From Burkholderia sp. IMCC1007 (GTDB lineage: Bacteria; Pseudomonadota; Gammaproteobacteria; Burkholderiales; Burkholderiaceae): DNA of 64,000 bases. Positions 35,107 through 47,385 of the stretch are shown piece by piece (position 1 is the stretch's first letter; each line of letters begins with the position of its first letter). The stretch spans positions 20,429 through 84,428 of the forward strand of contig NZ_JAPVQY010000036.1 in NCBI RefSeq assembly GCF_027257875.1, given 5' to 3'. The translations under genes and the position numbers were made by a program. The notes under the pieces were generated by a model that worked only from the letters and a program-made list of their open reading frames with translations, did no database searches and had not been told where the DNA came from.

Positions 35107-37110
35107 TCAGGCGATAAGCCAGAGCTTTATCGTCTCCGCAAGCCACGCCTCGAAGGCCTGGGCCGGCATCGGCCGCGCGAAGTAGTAGCCCTGCGCGTGA
35201 TCGACCTGAATCTGCTTCAGGAATTCGGCTTCCGCGTGGGTCTCGACGCCTTCGGCGACCACCGAGAAACTCAGCGCCTTCGCAAGCGACACGACGGAGC
35301 GCACCAGCGCCTGCGAGCGCGGATTGCGATCGATGCCGGTGATGAAGGTGCGATCGAGCTTGATCGAATCGAGCGGCAGACGCGACAACTGCGACAGCGA
35401 CGAATAGCCGGTGCCGAAATCGTCGAGATGGATCTCCGCGCCGAGCTGGCGGAATTCATTCATCAGCCGATGCGCCGATTCCTCATCCTCGATGAAGCTG
35501 CTCTCGGTGAGCTCGATGTCGAGCAGGCTCGGCTTCAGCCCCGCGCCGTCGAGAATCGACGCGAACTGGTGGACGATGTTCGTGTCCTGCAACTGCCGCG
35601 CCGACACGTTCACCGCGATCCGCACGCCGAGCCCCTTCGCCTTCCATGCAGCGGCCTGCGCGGCCGCGGTGCGCATCACCCAGCGCCCGAGCGGCGCGAT
35701 CAGCCCCGACTCTTCCGCGAAGCGAATGAACTCGACCGGCGCGACCAGCCCGCGGTCGGGCGACTGCCAGCGGATCAGCGCCTCGACGCCGTGCACGTCG
35801 CCGGTCGCGATGTCGACGAGCGGCTGGTAGTGCAGCACGAACTGGTCGTCTTCGAGGGCCTTGCGCAGGTTCGTGTCGAGCCACATGTACTTCGCGACCT
35901 TCTGGTTCATCTCCTGCGAGAACACGCGATACGTGTGCTTGCCTTCTTCCTTCGCGACGTACATCGCGGTGTCGGCGCTGCGGATCAGCGTCTCGAGTGT
36001 ATCGCCGTGCTGCGGATACATCGCGATGCCGATCGAGCAGCTCGTGTAGACCTCCATCAGCCCGAGATGGATCGGCGTGCGCAGCCGCTCGAGGATGATC
36101 TGCGCGGTCGCTTCGAGCAGCGGCCGCGTGCCGTGCTCGAACAGCACCAGGAATTCGTCGCCGCCGAGCCGCGCGAGCGTCGCGCCGGACGGCAGGCAGC
36201 CGCTGATGATCGCGGACACGTCCTGCAGCAGGCGGTCGCCGGTGATGTGACCGTAGTGATCGTTGACGCGCTTGAAGTTGTCGAGATCGAGGAACAGGAT
36301 GCCGACCTGGCCGCGCATGTCGGTGCGGTCCATCGCGAGCGCCGCGCCGATGCGCTCGCTGATCGCGTGGCGGTTCGGCAGGCCGGTCAGCACGTCGGTG
36401 TTCGCGAGTTCGCTGAGCCGCTGCTGCGCGCTGCGCTCCTCGGTGATGTCGATGCCCGAGCAGATCAGGAACTGCTCGTCGACGCCGCTGCCGCTCTGCA
36501 CGAACTTGTTGCGGAACTGGAACAGGCGCGGCCCGTTGACCGTGTTGATGTAACGCTCGACCGCGAACGACTGGTTGCTCGCGAAGAAGCCGGTGATGTT
36601 GTGGCGCGACTGTTGGCCCTGCTCGGGGCTCATGAACAACTCGAATGCGCTGCGGCCGACCACGTCGACCTCGCGCTTGCCCGTCACTTCCTCGCACAGG
36701 CGGTTGAAGCGCTGCACCATCCCGTTGCGGTCGAGAATCACGACGAGCGAATTCACTTCGGACACGACCTGCTCGGCGAACGCGAGCCCGTTCGCGAGAT
36801 CGCTCGCGACGGACGCGGCATCGGAATAGGCGGAGGCCGTGCCGGCCCAGTCGCGCGTATCGACCTTCTTGCCGACCAGATGGAGGCTGATTGCAGTGCC
36901 GTACAGCGTGATGTCGAGCACGAGGTGCGACGTGACGCCGGTCAGCGCGCGAACCCGCGCAGCCTGCTCGGCGGTGAGCGCGACCGCGACGTTGGTCATG
37001 CCGCGCACCGCGGCCAGTTCGAGTGCATTGCTGTCGCTGCCGAGACGCCAGCAGGGGCTGCGCGTACCGACGTGCGCCTCGAGCACCGCGCTATCGCTTT
37101 CGTCATCCAT
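35107..37110 (-). CDS. rpfR: BDSF receptor RpfR, FI-PAS-GGDEF-EAL protein
   Basis: A 667-residue cytoplasmic receptor that binds BDSF and controls cyclic-di-GMP. Residues 1-85 are the RpfF-interaction domain (LTGVTSHLVLDITLYGTAISLHLVGKKVDTRDW). A PAS domain follows at about 110-225 (VVILDRNGMVQRFNRLCEEVTG). The GGDEF domain has an intact GGDEF at 316-320, and the EAL domain has an intact EAL at 443-445 plus DDFGTGYSSLSQLSRLPLDSIKLD. The RxxD inhibitory site expected just before GGDEF is absent (PSGA at 307-310). The start at 37110 gives the known N-terminus; an upstream frame extends further but is not needed. It is convergent with rpfF. Confidence 0.95.
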   Translation of the reverse strand: MDDESDSAVLEAHVGTRSPCWRLGSDSNALELAAVRGMTNVAVALTAEQAARVRALTGVTSHLVLDITLYGTAISLHLVGKKVDTRDWAGTASAYSDAASVASDLANGLAFAEQVVSEVNSLVVILDRNGMVQRFNRLCEEVTGKREVDVVGRSAFELFMSPEQGQQSRHNITGFFASNQSFAVERYINTVNGPRLFQFRNKFVQSGSGVDEQFLICSGIDITEERSAQQRLSELANTDVLTGLPNRHAISERIGAALAMDRTDMRGQVGILFLDLDNFKRVNDHYGHITGDRLLQDVSAIISGCLPSGATLARLGGDEFLVLFEHGTRPLLEATAQIILERLRTPIHLGLMEVYTSCSIGIAMYPQHGDTLETLIRSADTAMYVAKEEGKHTYRVFSQEMNQKVAKYMWLDTNLRKALEDDQFVLHYQPLVDIATGDVHGVEALIRWQSPDRGLVAPVEFIRFAEESGLIAPLGRWVMRTAAAQAAAWKAKGLGVRIAVNVSARQLQDTNIVHQFASILDGAGLKPSLLDIELTESSFIEDEESAHRLMNEFRQLGAEIHLDDFGTGYSSLSQLSRLPLDSIKLDRTFITGIDRNPRSQALVRSVVSLAKALSFSVVAEGVETHAEAEFLKQIQVDHAQGYYFARPMPAQAFEAWLAETIKLWLIA

Positions 37111-37699
37111 GGACACGCCCCGATTCAGAAAAAACGCACAGTGTAGACGGAGGCGAGACGGCCGCCCCCGATCGCTGGGCGCGCAACGCGTGTACCGGGC
37201 AACGCAGTCGTGATGGCCGCGACAGCGGCGCTCGTTCCGTATTTGTTTCCAACTAAGGCGACCCGGCGTTCGCGCTCGACGCGCGCAGGTTTTCCAGACG
37301 AATGGAACCCATCTTATCAAATGACGAAGCAGATGGGCACTCACATTTGGAATGGGGTGTCAAGGAATGGGGACTCCATTGGCAACCAGGATTTTTCGTG
37401 ATCCGCGCGCCGGTGGAGGCCGTCGGACGGGCCCCGGGCGGCGCGCTGAAACCGGCCGCGAGCCATGCTGCGCAAGGATTCGCGACCCAATGAATCGCCG
37501 GGGCGAGGCGTCGCAATTGCACGTCATTCGCGGGCCCGATTGCATTGCAGCAATCGGCAAAACGGGCATTTTCCTTTCCGTTTGCGCGAGAATCCACGCC
37601 TTTATTCCCGCGGACTGGTGCAATAGGCGCCGATCTTTTCACGCGTATATATCGCTCGTGCCGCCGTGGCGGCAGCGCGGGTGGAACCGGTACGATCGT
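37111..37699. other. long gap upstream of rpfR with hairpin and direct repeats
   Basis: About 590 bp without a supported gene, less GC-rich than the flanks. It must carry the rpfR promoter. GGAATGGGG occurs twice, at 37349-37357 and 37364-37372, 15 bp apart, and a near-perfect hairpin lies at 37536-37557. Short frames here have no similarity. A small RNA or a binding site is possible but unproven. Confidence 0.45.
37536..37557. other. stable hairpin in the rpfR upstream gap
   Basis: A perfect 8-bp inverted repeat, CCGATTGC and GCAATCGG, with a 6-nt loop (ATTGCA). On the plus strand it is followed by AAAAC and then a T-rich stretch at 37568-37578. It could be the end of a small transcript or a protein-binding site. 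Confidence 0.4.
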
Positions 37700-37726
37700 G
37701 CGCGGCCCGTCCGGCGCGGGCCGCGC
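37700..37726 (-). terminator. terminator of the 5-oxoprolinase operon
   Basis: A perfect 10-bp inverted repeat, GCGCGGCCCG at 37700-37709 and CGGGCCGCGC at 37717-37726, with a 7-nt loop. It lies 44 bp downstream of the oxoprolinase stop. Confidence 0.65.
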
Positions 37727-37769
37727 GCGACGGGCGTGTCACCGCCCGTTCCCGCTTGCGTCGTTCGCC

Positions 37770-41408
<3,639 letters not shown>

Positions 41409-41524
41409 GGCGATGAAGTCGATATGTCGTTGCATTCAGGACGAGCGCCGCCGCACGGCGCGCGTCGCGCGCCGCGTGATGGCTTCGGCGAAAAGGGAGT
41501 GAAAAGCGGCGGGCGGGCGCCCGC

Positions 41525-42823
41525 TCAGGCGGCGTCGAGTTCGCGGCCGCGCGTCTCGGGCAGCGTCAGTGCGGCGACGATCACCACGCCGTACGCGGCG
41601 ACGGCGAAGATTCCGATGCTCATGCCGAGCCCGTACTGCTTCGACAGCGCGCCGATCAGGAACGGGAACAGTGCGCCGATCGCGCGGCCCACGTTGTAGC
41701 AGAAGCCCTGCCCCGAGCCGCGCACGCGGGTCGGAAACAGTTCGGTCAGGAATGCGCCCATCCCCGAGAAGATGCCCGATGCGAAAAACCCGAGCGGGAA
41801 ACCGAGCCACAGCATCGACGCGTTGGTCAGGCTCAGCGACGTGTACGCGAACGCGATCACCATCGAGCCCACCGCGAACAGGATGAAGTTCGGCTTGCGG
41901 CCGAGCCGGTCGGTCAGGTACGCGCTCGTCAGGTAGCCGATCCACGAACCGAAGATGATCATCGCGAGATAGCCGCCGGTGCCCATCACGGTCAGGTGCC
42001 GTTCGGTCTTCAGGAAAGTCGGCAGCCACGTCGTGATCGCGTAGTAGCCGCCTTGCGCGCCGGTCGTCAGCAGTGCCGCGCGCAGCGTCGTCGTGATCAG
42101 CTTCGGCGCGAAGATCTCGGTGAGGCGCGGCGCGTCGGCCACTTTCGCCTGGGCGGCCTTTTCCTTCTCGAACACTTCGGGTTCCTTTACGTAGCGGCGA
42201 ATCACGACCACCAGCAGCGCCGGTGCGAGGCCGACGAGGAACAGCCCGCGCCACGCCTGTTCGGCCGGCAACGCCGAGAACAGCACCGCGTACAGCAGCG
42301 CCGACAGCCCCCAGCCGAGCGCCCAGCCCGACTGCACGAGCCCGACCGCCTTGCCGCGATCCCGCGCGCGGATCACTTCGCCGATCAGCACCGCGCCGGC
42401 GGTCCATTCGCCGCCGAAGCCGAAGCCCATCAGCGCACGCGCGGCGAGCAGCTGGTGATAGTTCTGCGCGAGCCCGCACAGCGCGGTGAACACGGCGAAC
42501 CACAGCACCGTCAGCTGCAGCGTGCGCACGCGGCCGATCCGGTCGGACAGGATGCCCGCGATCCAGCCGCCGAGCGCCGACGCGAGCAACGTCATCGTGC
42601 CGATGAAGCCGGCGTCCGCGAGCGAGATGCCCCAGGTCGCGACGAGCGTCGGGATCACGAACGACAGCATCTGCGTGTCCATCCCGTCGAGCATGTAGCC
42701 GACCTTGCAGCTCCAGAACGCGCTGCGCTCGCGCGGCTTCGCGTCCGCGTACCAGCCGAACAGCCCGTTGCGCGAGGGGCCCGCGGGGGCAGCGGCGGGC
42801 GCCGCGAGGGTCTTGCTTTCCAT
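41525..42823 (-). CDS. MFS transporter, sugar/aromatic acid:H+ symporter type
   Basis: A 432-residue, 12-helix major facilitator. Family marks are KVGYMLDGMDTQMLSFVIPTLV, GGWIAGILSDRIGRVRTLQLTV, GFGFGGEWTAGAVLIGEVIRARDRGKAVG and ELFPTRVRGSGQGFCYNVGR. The acid symporters (AAHS, sialate-type) look like this. AGGAG precedes the ATG at 42823. It sits between the DUF1445 gene and 5-oxoprolinase, so pyroglutamate or a related cyclic or D-amino acid is the likely cargo, by inference. Confidence 0.88.
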   Translation of the reverse strand: MESKTLAAPAAAPAGPSRNGLFGWYADAKPRERSAFWSCKVGYMLDGMDTQMLSFVIPTLVATWGISLADAGFIGTMTLLASALGGWIAGILSDRIGRVRTLQLTVLWFAVFTALCGLAQNYHQLLAARALMGFGFGGEWTAGAVLIGEVIRARDRGKAVGLVQSGWALGWGLSALLYAVLFSALPAEQAWRGLFLVGLAPALLVVVIRRYVKEPEVFEKEKAAQAKVADAPRLTEIFAPKLITTTLRAALLTTGAQGGYYAITTWLPTFLKTERHLTVMGTGGYLAMIIFGSWIGYLTSAYLTDRLGRKPNFILFAVGSMVIAFAYTSLSLTNASMLWLGFPLGFFASGIFSGMGAFLTELFPTRVRGSGQGFCYNVGRAIGALFPFLIGALSKQYGLGMSIGIFAVAAYGVVIVAALTLPETRGRELDAA

Positions 42824-43013
42824 GGTGATGCTCCTGTCGATATGCGCGGTCAAAATCGGTTCGTGTCGTGTCGTGCATGCCCGTGTGCCGGGCTCGCGGC
42901 CTGCGGGCCGCCGCTGCGCGCCGCCCTCCGGCGGGGCGGATCGTCTGCGGTCGCGGCACGCTGCCGCGACGGGGCCGGACCGGCGAGCGCGCACGCTGCC
43001 GGCGTCGGTTGGG

Positions 43014-43787
43014 TCAGAACACGGCCAGCGATGCGTTCGTGATGTCGGTCATCAGCATGTAGCCGGGCGTATGCGCGATCGCGAGCGGCAGCTTCGCTTC
43101 CATCAGCGCGGTTTGCGGCGTCACGCCGCACGCCCAGAACACCGGCAGCTCGCCGTCGCGCACCGTCACCGCATCGCCGAAATCGGGCGCGCCGAGATCC
43201 GCGATGCCGAGGGCTTCAGGATGGCCGATATGGACCGGTGCGCCGTGCACGCCCGGGAACCGGCTCGTGATCTGCACCGCGCGGATCGCATCGGCGCCGC
43301 GCAGCGGCCGCATCGACACGACCAGCTGCCCGCCGAAGATCCCCGCGCGCCGGTTCGGGATCGACGTGCGGTACATCGGCACGTTGCGACCCTCCTCGAT
43401 GTGGCGTAGCCCGATGCCTTCGCGCGCCAGCATGTCCTCGAACGAGAACGAGCAGCCGATCGCGAACACGACGAAATCGTCGCGCCACAGCGCTTCGAGC
43501 GATTCGACGCGCTCGGTCAGCACGCCATCTCTGTATACGTTGTAGCTCGGCACGTCGGTGCGGATGTCGAGATCCTCGCCGAGCACGTCGAGCCGGAACG
43601 CGCCCGGTTCGCCGACGCCCAGCAGCGGGCACGCTTTCGGATTCGCCTGACAGAAGCGCAGGAAATCGTGCGCGTACGCGTTCGGCAGGATCGCGAGATT
43701 CGCTTGCGCGAACGGGCCGCACTGGCCGGCGGTCGGGTTGCGGAATGCGCCGGTGCGCACGGACTGGCGGAATTCGGAAGGCGTCAT
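43014..43787 (-). CDS. DUF1445 putative hydro-lyase (D-glutamate cyclase-like)
   Basis: A 257-residue protein of the DUF1445 family. It starts TPSEFRQSVRTGAFRNPTAGQCGPFAQANLAILP. It contains TDVPSYNVYRDGVL, DFVVFAIGCSFSFEDMLAREG, RHIEEGRNVPMYRTSIPNRRAGIFGG and VFWACGVTPQTA, which are strongly conserved family blocks. Vertebrate members (DGLUCY) convert D-glutamate to 5-oxo-D-proline. Here the same operon encodes 5-oxoprolinase, which makes such a role plausible. The ATG at 43787 gives the canonical start; upstream codons are not part of the family. It is first in the operon and divergent from a LysR gene. Confidence 0.88.
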   Translation of the reverse strand: MTPSEFRQSVRTGAFRNPTAGQCGPFAQANLAILPNAYAHDFLRFCQANPKACPLLGVGEPGAFRLDVLGEDLDIRTDVPSYNVYRDGVLTERVESLEALWRDDFVVFAIGCSFSFEDMLAREGIGLRHIEEGRNVPMYRTSIPNRRAGIFGGQLVVSMRPLRGADAIRAVQITSRFPGVHGAPVHIGHPEALGIADLGAPDFGDAVTVRDGELPVFWACGVTPQTALMEAKLPLAIAHTPGYMLMTDITNASLAVF

Positions 43788-43992
43788 GGTGTTCGTTGGC
43801 AGATCAGGAGGTCGGAGCGATGACGGTGTTGCGTCAGCGGATACGGCCAAGAATAGAAAAGAAAAAATTTTGTCGCCAACGAGTTTTTTTGCGTCGCGTG
43901 TATAGAATTCCTTAACGGATCCTGGGGTTTTCCCCGGTGTCGTTCATTTTTCTTCACCGGCACGCTGCCCGTCCACCGTTCGCCCGACCGCC
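43788..43992. promoter_or_regulatory. divergent promoter region, DUF1445 operon and LysR gene
   Basis: A 205-bp A+T-rich gap between divergent genes. It contains runs of T and A at 43858-43891, a possible -10 TATAGAAT around 43900-43907, and a 12-bp palindrome GGGGTTTTCCCC at 43925-43936 in front of the LysR gene. One or both genes should be controlled here by the LysR protein. Confidence 0.45.
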
Positions 43993-44925
43993 ATGAACAC
44001 GCGTTTTCTCGAAACCTTCGTCACGCTCGCGAAGCTGCGCAACTTCCGCACGACGGCCACCGCGCTGCACGCGACGCCGGCCGCGATCTCGCAACGCCTG
44101 AAGACGCTCGAGGACGAATTGCACACCGTGCTCGTCGATCGCGACAGCCGCGAATTCCGCCTCACGCCGAACGGCGAGTACCTGCTCGGCTATGCGAAGG
44201 CCGTCGTCGAGGCGACGCACGAGCTGCAGGCCGCCGCGGCCGGCGAAAGCGCGCTGCGCGGCAAGCTGCGGCTCGGCGTGATCGAGACGGTCGTGCACAG
44301 CTGGCTGCCGCACTACCTGCGCCGCCTCGCGGCCGACTATCCGCAACTGGAAATCGACCTGACCGTCGACGTCAGCGTCGTGCTGCAGCGCCGGCTGATG
44401 GCCGGCGAGCTCGACTTGATCATTCGCGTGGAGGGCAGCGACGAGGCGTCGGTCGTCTGCGACGCGCTCGCGAACTATCCGGTGCGCTGGATCGCGCGCG
44501 CGGGGCTGCTGCCGAACACGCGCACCGGCCTCGCGCGGCAGGTGCTGCGCCAGCCGATCCTGACCTACGGGCGCGGCACCGCGCCCCACCGCGCGCTGGA
44601 GGACATCGTGCGCACGCTCGCGCACGCGCATGGCGTGCCGCTGTCGGAGACGCGCATCACCGGTTCGCCGTCGATCTCGGTGATCGTGCAGCTGGTGCGC
44701 GACGGCTTCGGCGTCGCCGCGATTCCGGTGCTGTTCGTCGATGCGCTGATCGAAAGCGGCGAAGTCGTCGAGTTGCCGTTGCAACCGTCGCCGCCGTCGA
44801 TCGTCGTGTCGATGTCGCGGCGGGCCGATGCGCCGAAGTTCGTGCACGGCGCGTCGATCGCCGCGCGCGCCGCGTGTCACGAGTATTGCGAGAAGAGCAA
44901 CCGGTTGCTGGTCGAAGCGCTTTGA
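43993..44925 (+). CDS. LysR-family transcriptional regulator
   Basis: A 310-residue LysR regulator with the DNA-binding helix-turn-helix FLETFVTLAKLRNFRTTATALHATPAAISQRLKTLEDELHTVLVDR. The effector domain starts GKLRLGVIETVVHSWLPHYLRRLAADYPQLEIDLTVD. The divergent DUF1445-MFS-oxoprolinase operon is its likely target, with D-glutamate or pyroglutamate as possible inducer. Confidence 0.92.
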   Translation: MNTRFLETFVTLAKLRNFRTTATALHATPAAISQRLKTLEDELHTVLVDRDSREFRLTPNGEYLLGYAKAVVEATHELQAAAAGESALRGKLRLGVIETVVHSWLPHYLRRLAADYPQLEIDLTVDVSVVLQRRLMAGELDLIIRVEGSDEASVVCDALANYPVRWIARAGLLPNTRTGLARQVLRQPILTYGRGTAPHRALEDIVRTLAHAHGVPLSETRITGSPSISVIVQLVRDGFGVAAIPVLFVDALIESGEVVELPLQPSPPSIVVSMSRRADAPKFVHGASIAARAACHEYCEKSNRLLVEAL

Positions 44926-44941
44926 CCTTTGATGCGCGATT

Positions 44942-44959
44942 CGGCGGCGCGCGCCGCCG
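44942..44959. terminator. perfect GC palindrome after the LysR gene
   Basis: An 18-bp perfect palindrome, CGGCGGCGC-GCGCCGCCG, starts 16 bp after the LysR stop. Folded, it gives a 7-bp stem with a GCGC loop. No T-run follows. Confidence 0.5.
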
Positions 44960-45158
44960 GTGAATGGGCGGGCGCGAATGCGCACATCCTGGGTCGGAAT
45001 CGGCCGGGAAACGACTGCGTCAGGGCGATCGGCCCTTCTGCGCGCCTGGCGCGAAGTCGATGCCGTGTTGCTGTGTCGATCAGCATGCCGAGGTCAGCTA
45101 TTGCGTGTGCGAATCCTTCGTTATTGATATGCAATTCGAAGGAAATGATCAGACAGAA

Positions 45159-45503
45159 TCACGCAGGTGTTCCGCGTGGTGCAGGTTGCCCCACATGCGG
45201 TTGGGCGAGCTTGCCGTCGCCGTACTCGTGCAGCACTTGCGAGATCACCACGCGATACCCGTCGAGCCAACGCGCCTGCTTCGCCTTCGCTTCCCGATGC
45301 GCGGGATGCTGGATCAGCTGCCGCAGCGCCGCCTCCGATTCCCAGTAGTAAACGTTCTGGATCAGCCCGGTTTCAGCGTTCTCCCACGTTTCCTCGCCGA
45401 GATAGCCAGGCGTCGCGCGCGCCATGTCGGCGATCTGCCGGTCGAGCCGGTGGAATTCGTCGTCGTATTGCCCGGCGCGGAAGATGAAGGTCGATGCGTA
45501 CAT
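45159..45503 (-). CDS. antibiotic biosynthesis monooxygenase (ABM)-domain protein
   Basis: A 114-residue dimeric alpha-beta barrel protein with the ABM pattern TFIFRAGQYDDEFHRLDRQIADMARATPGYLGEETWENAETGLIQNVYYWESEAALRQLIQHPAHREAKAKQARWLDGYRVVISQVLHEYG. Such small proteins act as cofactor-free monooxygenases or heme/stress proteins. The alternation YYWES..AL..L..HP.H is characteristic. It is separated by about 65 bp from the next gene upstream on the same strand, so it could be the last gene of the sulfatase operon, though no functional link is clear. Confidence 0.82.
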   Translation of the reverse strand: MYASTFIFRAGQYDDEFHRLDRQIADMARATPGYLGEETWENAETGLIQNVYYWESEAALRQLIQHPAHREAKAKQARWLDGYRVVISQVLHEYGDGKLAQPHVGQPAPRGTPA

Positions 45504-45568
45504 GCGCGCTCCGTCGGAGACGATTGAAAGAGCGCCAAGTGTAAGGCACGCGGGATGTGCGGATGTCG

Positions 45569-46582
45569 TCAGGCGGCGTGCTCGATGAGGGCGTGCTGAT
45601 CCGTGAGCCATGCGTCGATGGTCGGGGCATCGGTGTGCGTGGTTGCAGCGGATGTCGCGGATGTCGCGGATGTCGCAGTTATCGGCATCGCGGCGAGCGC
45701 GTGCCGCGCACGTTCGAGTGCCTCCGCGAAACCGCGCAGCTCGCGTGTCGCCGGCCGGTCGTCGAGACGCCGGCGCGCGAGTGCCGCTTCGACCCGTGCG
45801 TCGATCAACGCAAGCTGCGCGTCGATGAAGTCGATGCAAAGCATGCGGCAGTGCGCGGAGATCGGCGCGACCGCGAGCAGCACCGGCACGATCGACATCG
45901 TCAGATAGCCGCCGGGCGCAAGCCGCGACAATGCGGCGCGTACTTGCGGCCCGCCGTCGATCAGCGATGCGAACACAGCGTCGCGCCACACCGCGCGCTC
46001 GAACACGAGCGCATCGCGAAACGTGTCGAGCGCGACGCGGTCGGTGACCTGCCCGGCCGTGACCAACGGTATCGCCGGCGTCGTATCGACCGCAGCCGTG
46101 CCGCCGTCCGCACCGACGATGCAGTTCGCACCGAGCCATGCCGTCTCGTCGCGCCGCCCGGCGAGCACACGCGACTGCAAGCGGTCGGGCAACAGCGGAT
46201 CGAGCGGCACCGCGCCGCAGATCGCCGGCTTGCTCGCATGCACGCTGCAGCGACCGTCGTCGGCCAGTGCAGGGCACCGGCCGAGCGATGGATAGTCGTA
46301 GCCTTGCAGCGTCAGTGCGATCCATTCGTCGCCCGCGCCGTGCGTGCGATGGAACAAGCGGTTCGCGAGAGCGTCACAGGCGGCAACGTCATCCGCGTGG
46401 AACACATGCTCGCGCCCGCCAGTGCGCGATCGTTCGCCGACGCGCCGCTTCGGCACGCGATGGATCGTCAGCGCACCGACGAAACGGTGACGATGCCGGA
46501 ACAGCTCGCGCAGCGACAACGTCGGCGCGCTGTTGCAGCAGCGTCCGCACGCATTGCACGCGAGGCGGTAGTCGTCTACCAC
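45569..46582 (-). CDS. YkgJ-family cysteine-cluster protein
   Basis: A 337-residue protein with an N-terminal CNACGRCC cluster and a second cluster CPALADDGRCSVHASKPAIC, the CxxCxxCC...C pattern of YkgJ/flagellin-lysine N-methylase-type proteins, which bind metal or an Fe-S centre. The GTG at 46582 overlaps the end of the MetQ-like gene by 7 bp and is chosen because the cysteine cluster must be at the start. A 9-bp repeat, present three times at 45651-45677, encodes an ATS repeat near the C-terminus. Its function in the operon is unknown. Confidence 0.8.
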   Translation of the reverse strand: MVDDYRLACNACGRCCNSAPTLSLRELFRHRHRFVGALTIHRVPKRRVGERSRTGGREHVFHADDVAACDALANRLFHRTHGAGDEWIALTLQGYDYPSLGRCPALADDGRCSVHASKPAICGAVPLDPLLPDRLQSRVLAGRRDETAWLGANCIVGADGGTAAVDTTPAIPLVTAGQVTDRVALDTFRDALVFERAVWRDAVFASLIDGGPQVRAALSRLAPGGYLTMSIVPVLLAVAPISAHCRMLCIDFIDAQLALIDARVEAALARRRLDDRPATRELRGFAEALERARHALAAMPITATSATSATSAATTHTDAPTIDAWLTDQHALIEHAA

Positions 46583-47385
46583 GGCCGCCGCACCGAGTCC
46601 TGGTAGCGCGCCAGGATGAAATGCGCGACGTCGTCCGAGTGATACGCGGCGACGAGCTGCGCAACCCATCGCTTCGTGCGATCGGCATCGCGCACGGTCA
46701 GCACGTTCGCATACGGCGAGCGGGCATCCTCGAGGCTGATGCTGTCGCGCGCAGGCTGCAGCCCGGCACGGGCCGCCTCGTCGCTGTCGATCGCGACGAA
46801 CGCGGACGTGCCGAGCGCCGCATAAAGCCGGTCACGGCGCAGCGCGACGAACTTCAGCCCGAGCCGGTTGCCGGTCACGTCGCGCAGCGTCGCATGCAGC
46901 CCGGCCTTTTCGCGCAGCGTCACCAGCGTATCGTTCTGCAGCAGCACGAGCGAGCGCGCCATCCCGCGCGGGTCGGCGGGAAGCGCGACCGTCGCGCCGG
47001 GTTGCAGTTCGTTCAGGTTCTTCAGCTTGCGCGAATAGAGCGCCATCGGCAGCGTGACGGTCGGCGCGACGGCGGTCAGCGCATAGCCTTTCGCCGCGCG
47101 CGTGGCGCTCAGGCGCTGCGCATCCTCGAAGCTCGCCGCGTCGATACTGCCGCCTGCAAGCGCGGCATCGATGCGCGATGCGTCGTCGAATGCGACGACG
47201 TCGACGGTCAATCCGCGCGCGGCGGCAACGCGTTTCACCTCGTCGAGGATTTCCGTATGCACGCCGCGCGTGACGCCGACGCGCACCGCGGGCGCAGCCG
47301 ATTCGGCGGCCACGATCCACGCCGGACGCATGACGCCGCACGCTACGATCAACCCCGCGGCAACGGCCCAACCCGCGCGCTTCAT
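46576..47385 (-). CDS. NlpA/MetQ-type substrate-binding protein
   Basis: A 269-residue protein with a signal peptide (MKRAGWAVAAGLIVACGVMRPAWIVAAES). The periplasmic-binding fold of the methionine/NlpA group is seen in VRVGVTRGVHTEILDEVKRVAAARGLTVDVVAFDDASRIDAALAGGSIDAASFEDAQRL and ALYSRKLKNLNELQPGATVALPADPRGMARSLVLLQ. The cysteine in IVACGVM is a possible lipidation site. No ABC permease or ATPase is nearby, so it may use another MetNI transporter. Its start overlaps the FGE stop as ATGA, and it follows a sulfatase, so an organosulfur ligand is likely. Confidence 0.83.
   Translation of the reverse strand: MKRAGWAVAAGLIVACGVMRPAWIVAAESAAPAVRVGVTRGVHTEILDEVKRVAAARGLTVDVVAFDDASRIDAALAGGSIDAASFEDAQRLSATRAAKGYALTAVAPTVTLPMALYSRKLKNLNELQPGATVALPADPRGMARSLVLLQNDTLVTLREKAGLHATLRDVTGNRLGLKFVALRRDRLYAALGTSAFVAIDSDEAARAGLQPARDSISLEDARSPYANVLTVRDADRTKRWVAQLVAAYHSDDVAHFILARYQDSVRRPW

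Noticed and set aside
42916..42939. GC-rich inverted repeat CCGCCC/GGGCGG after the DUF1445 gene
   Set aside because: A 6-bp stem in very GC-rich DNA inside an operon is too weak to call a terminator.
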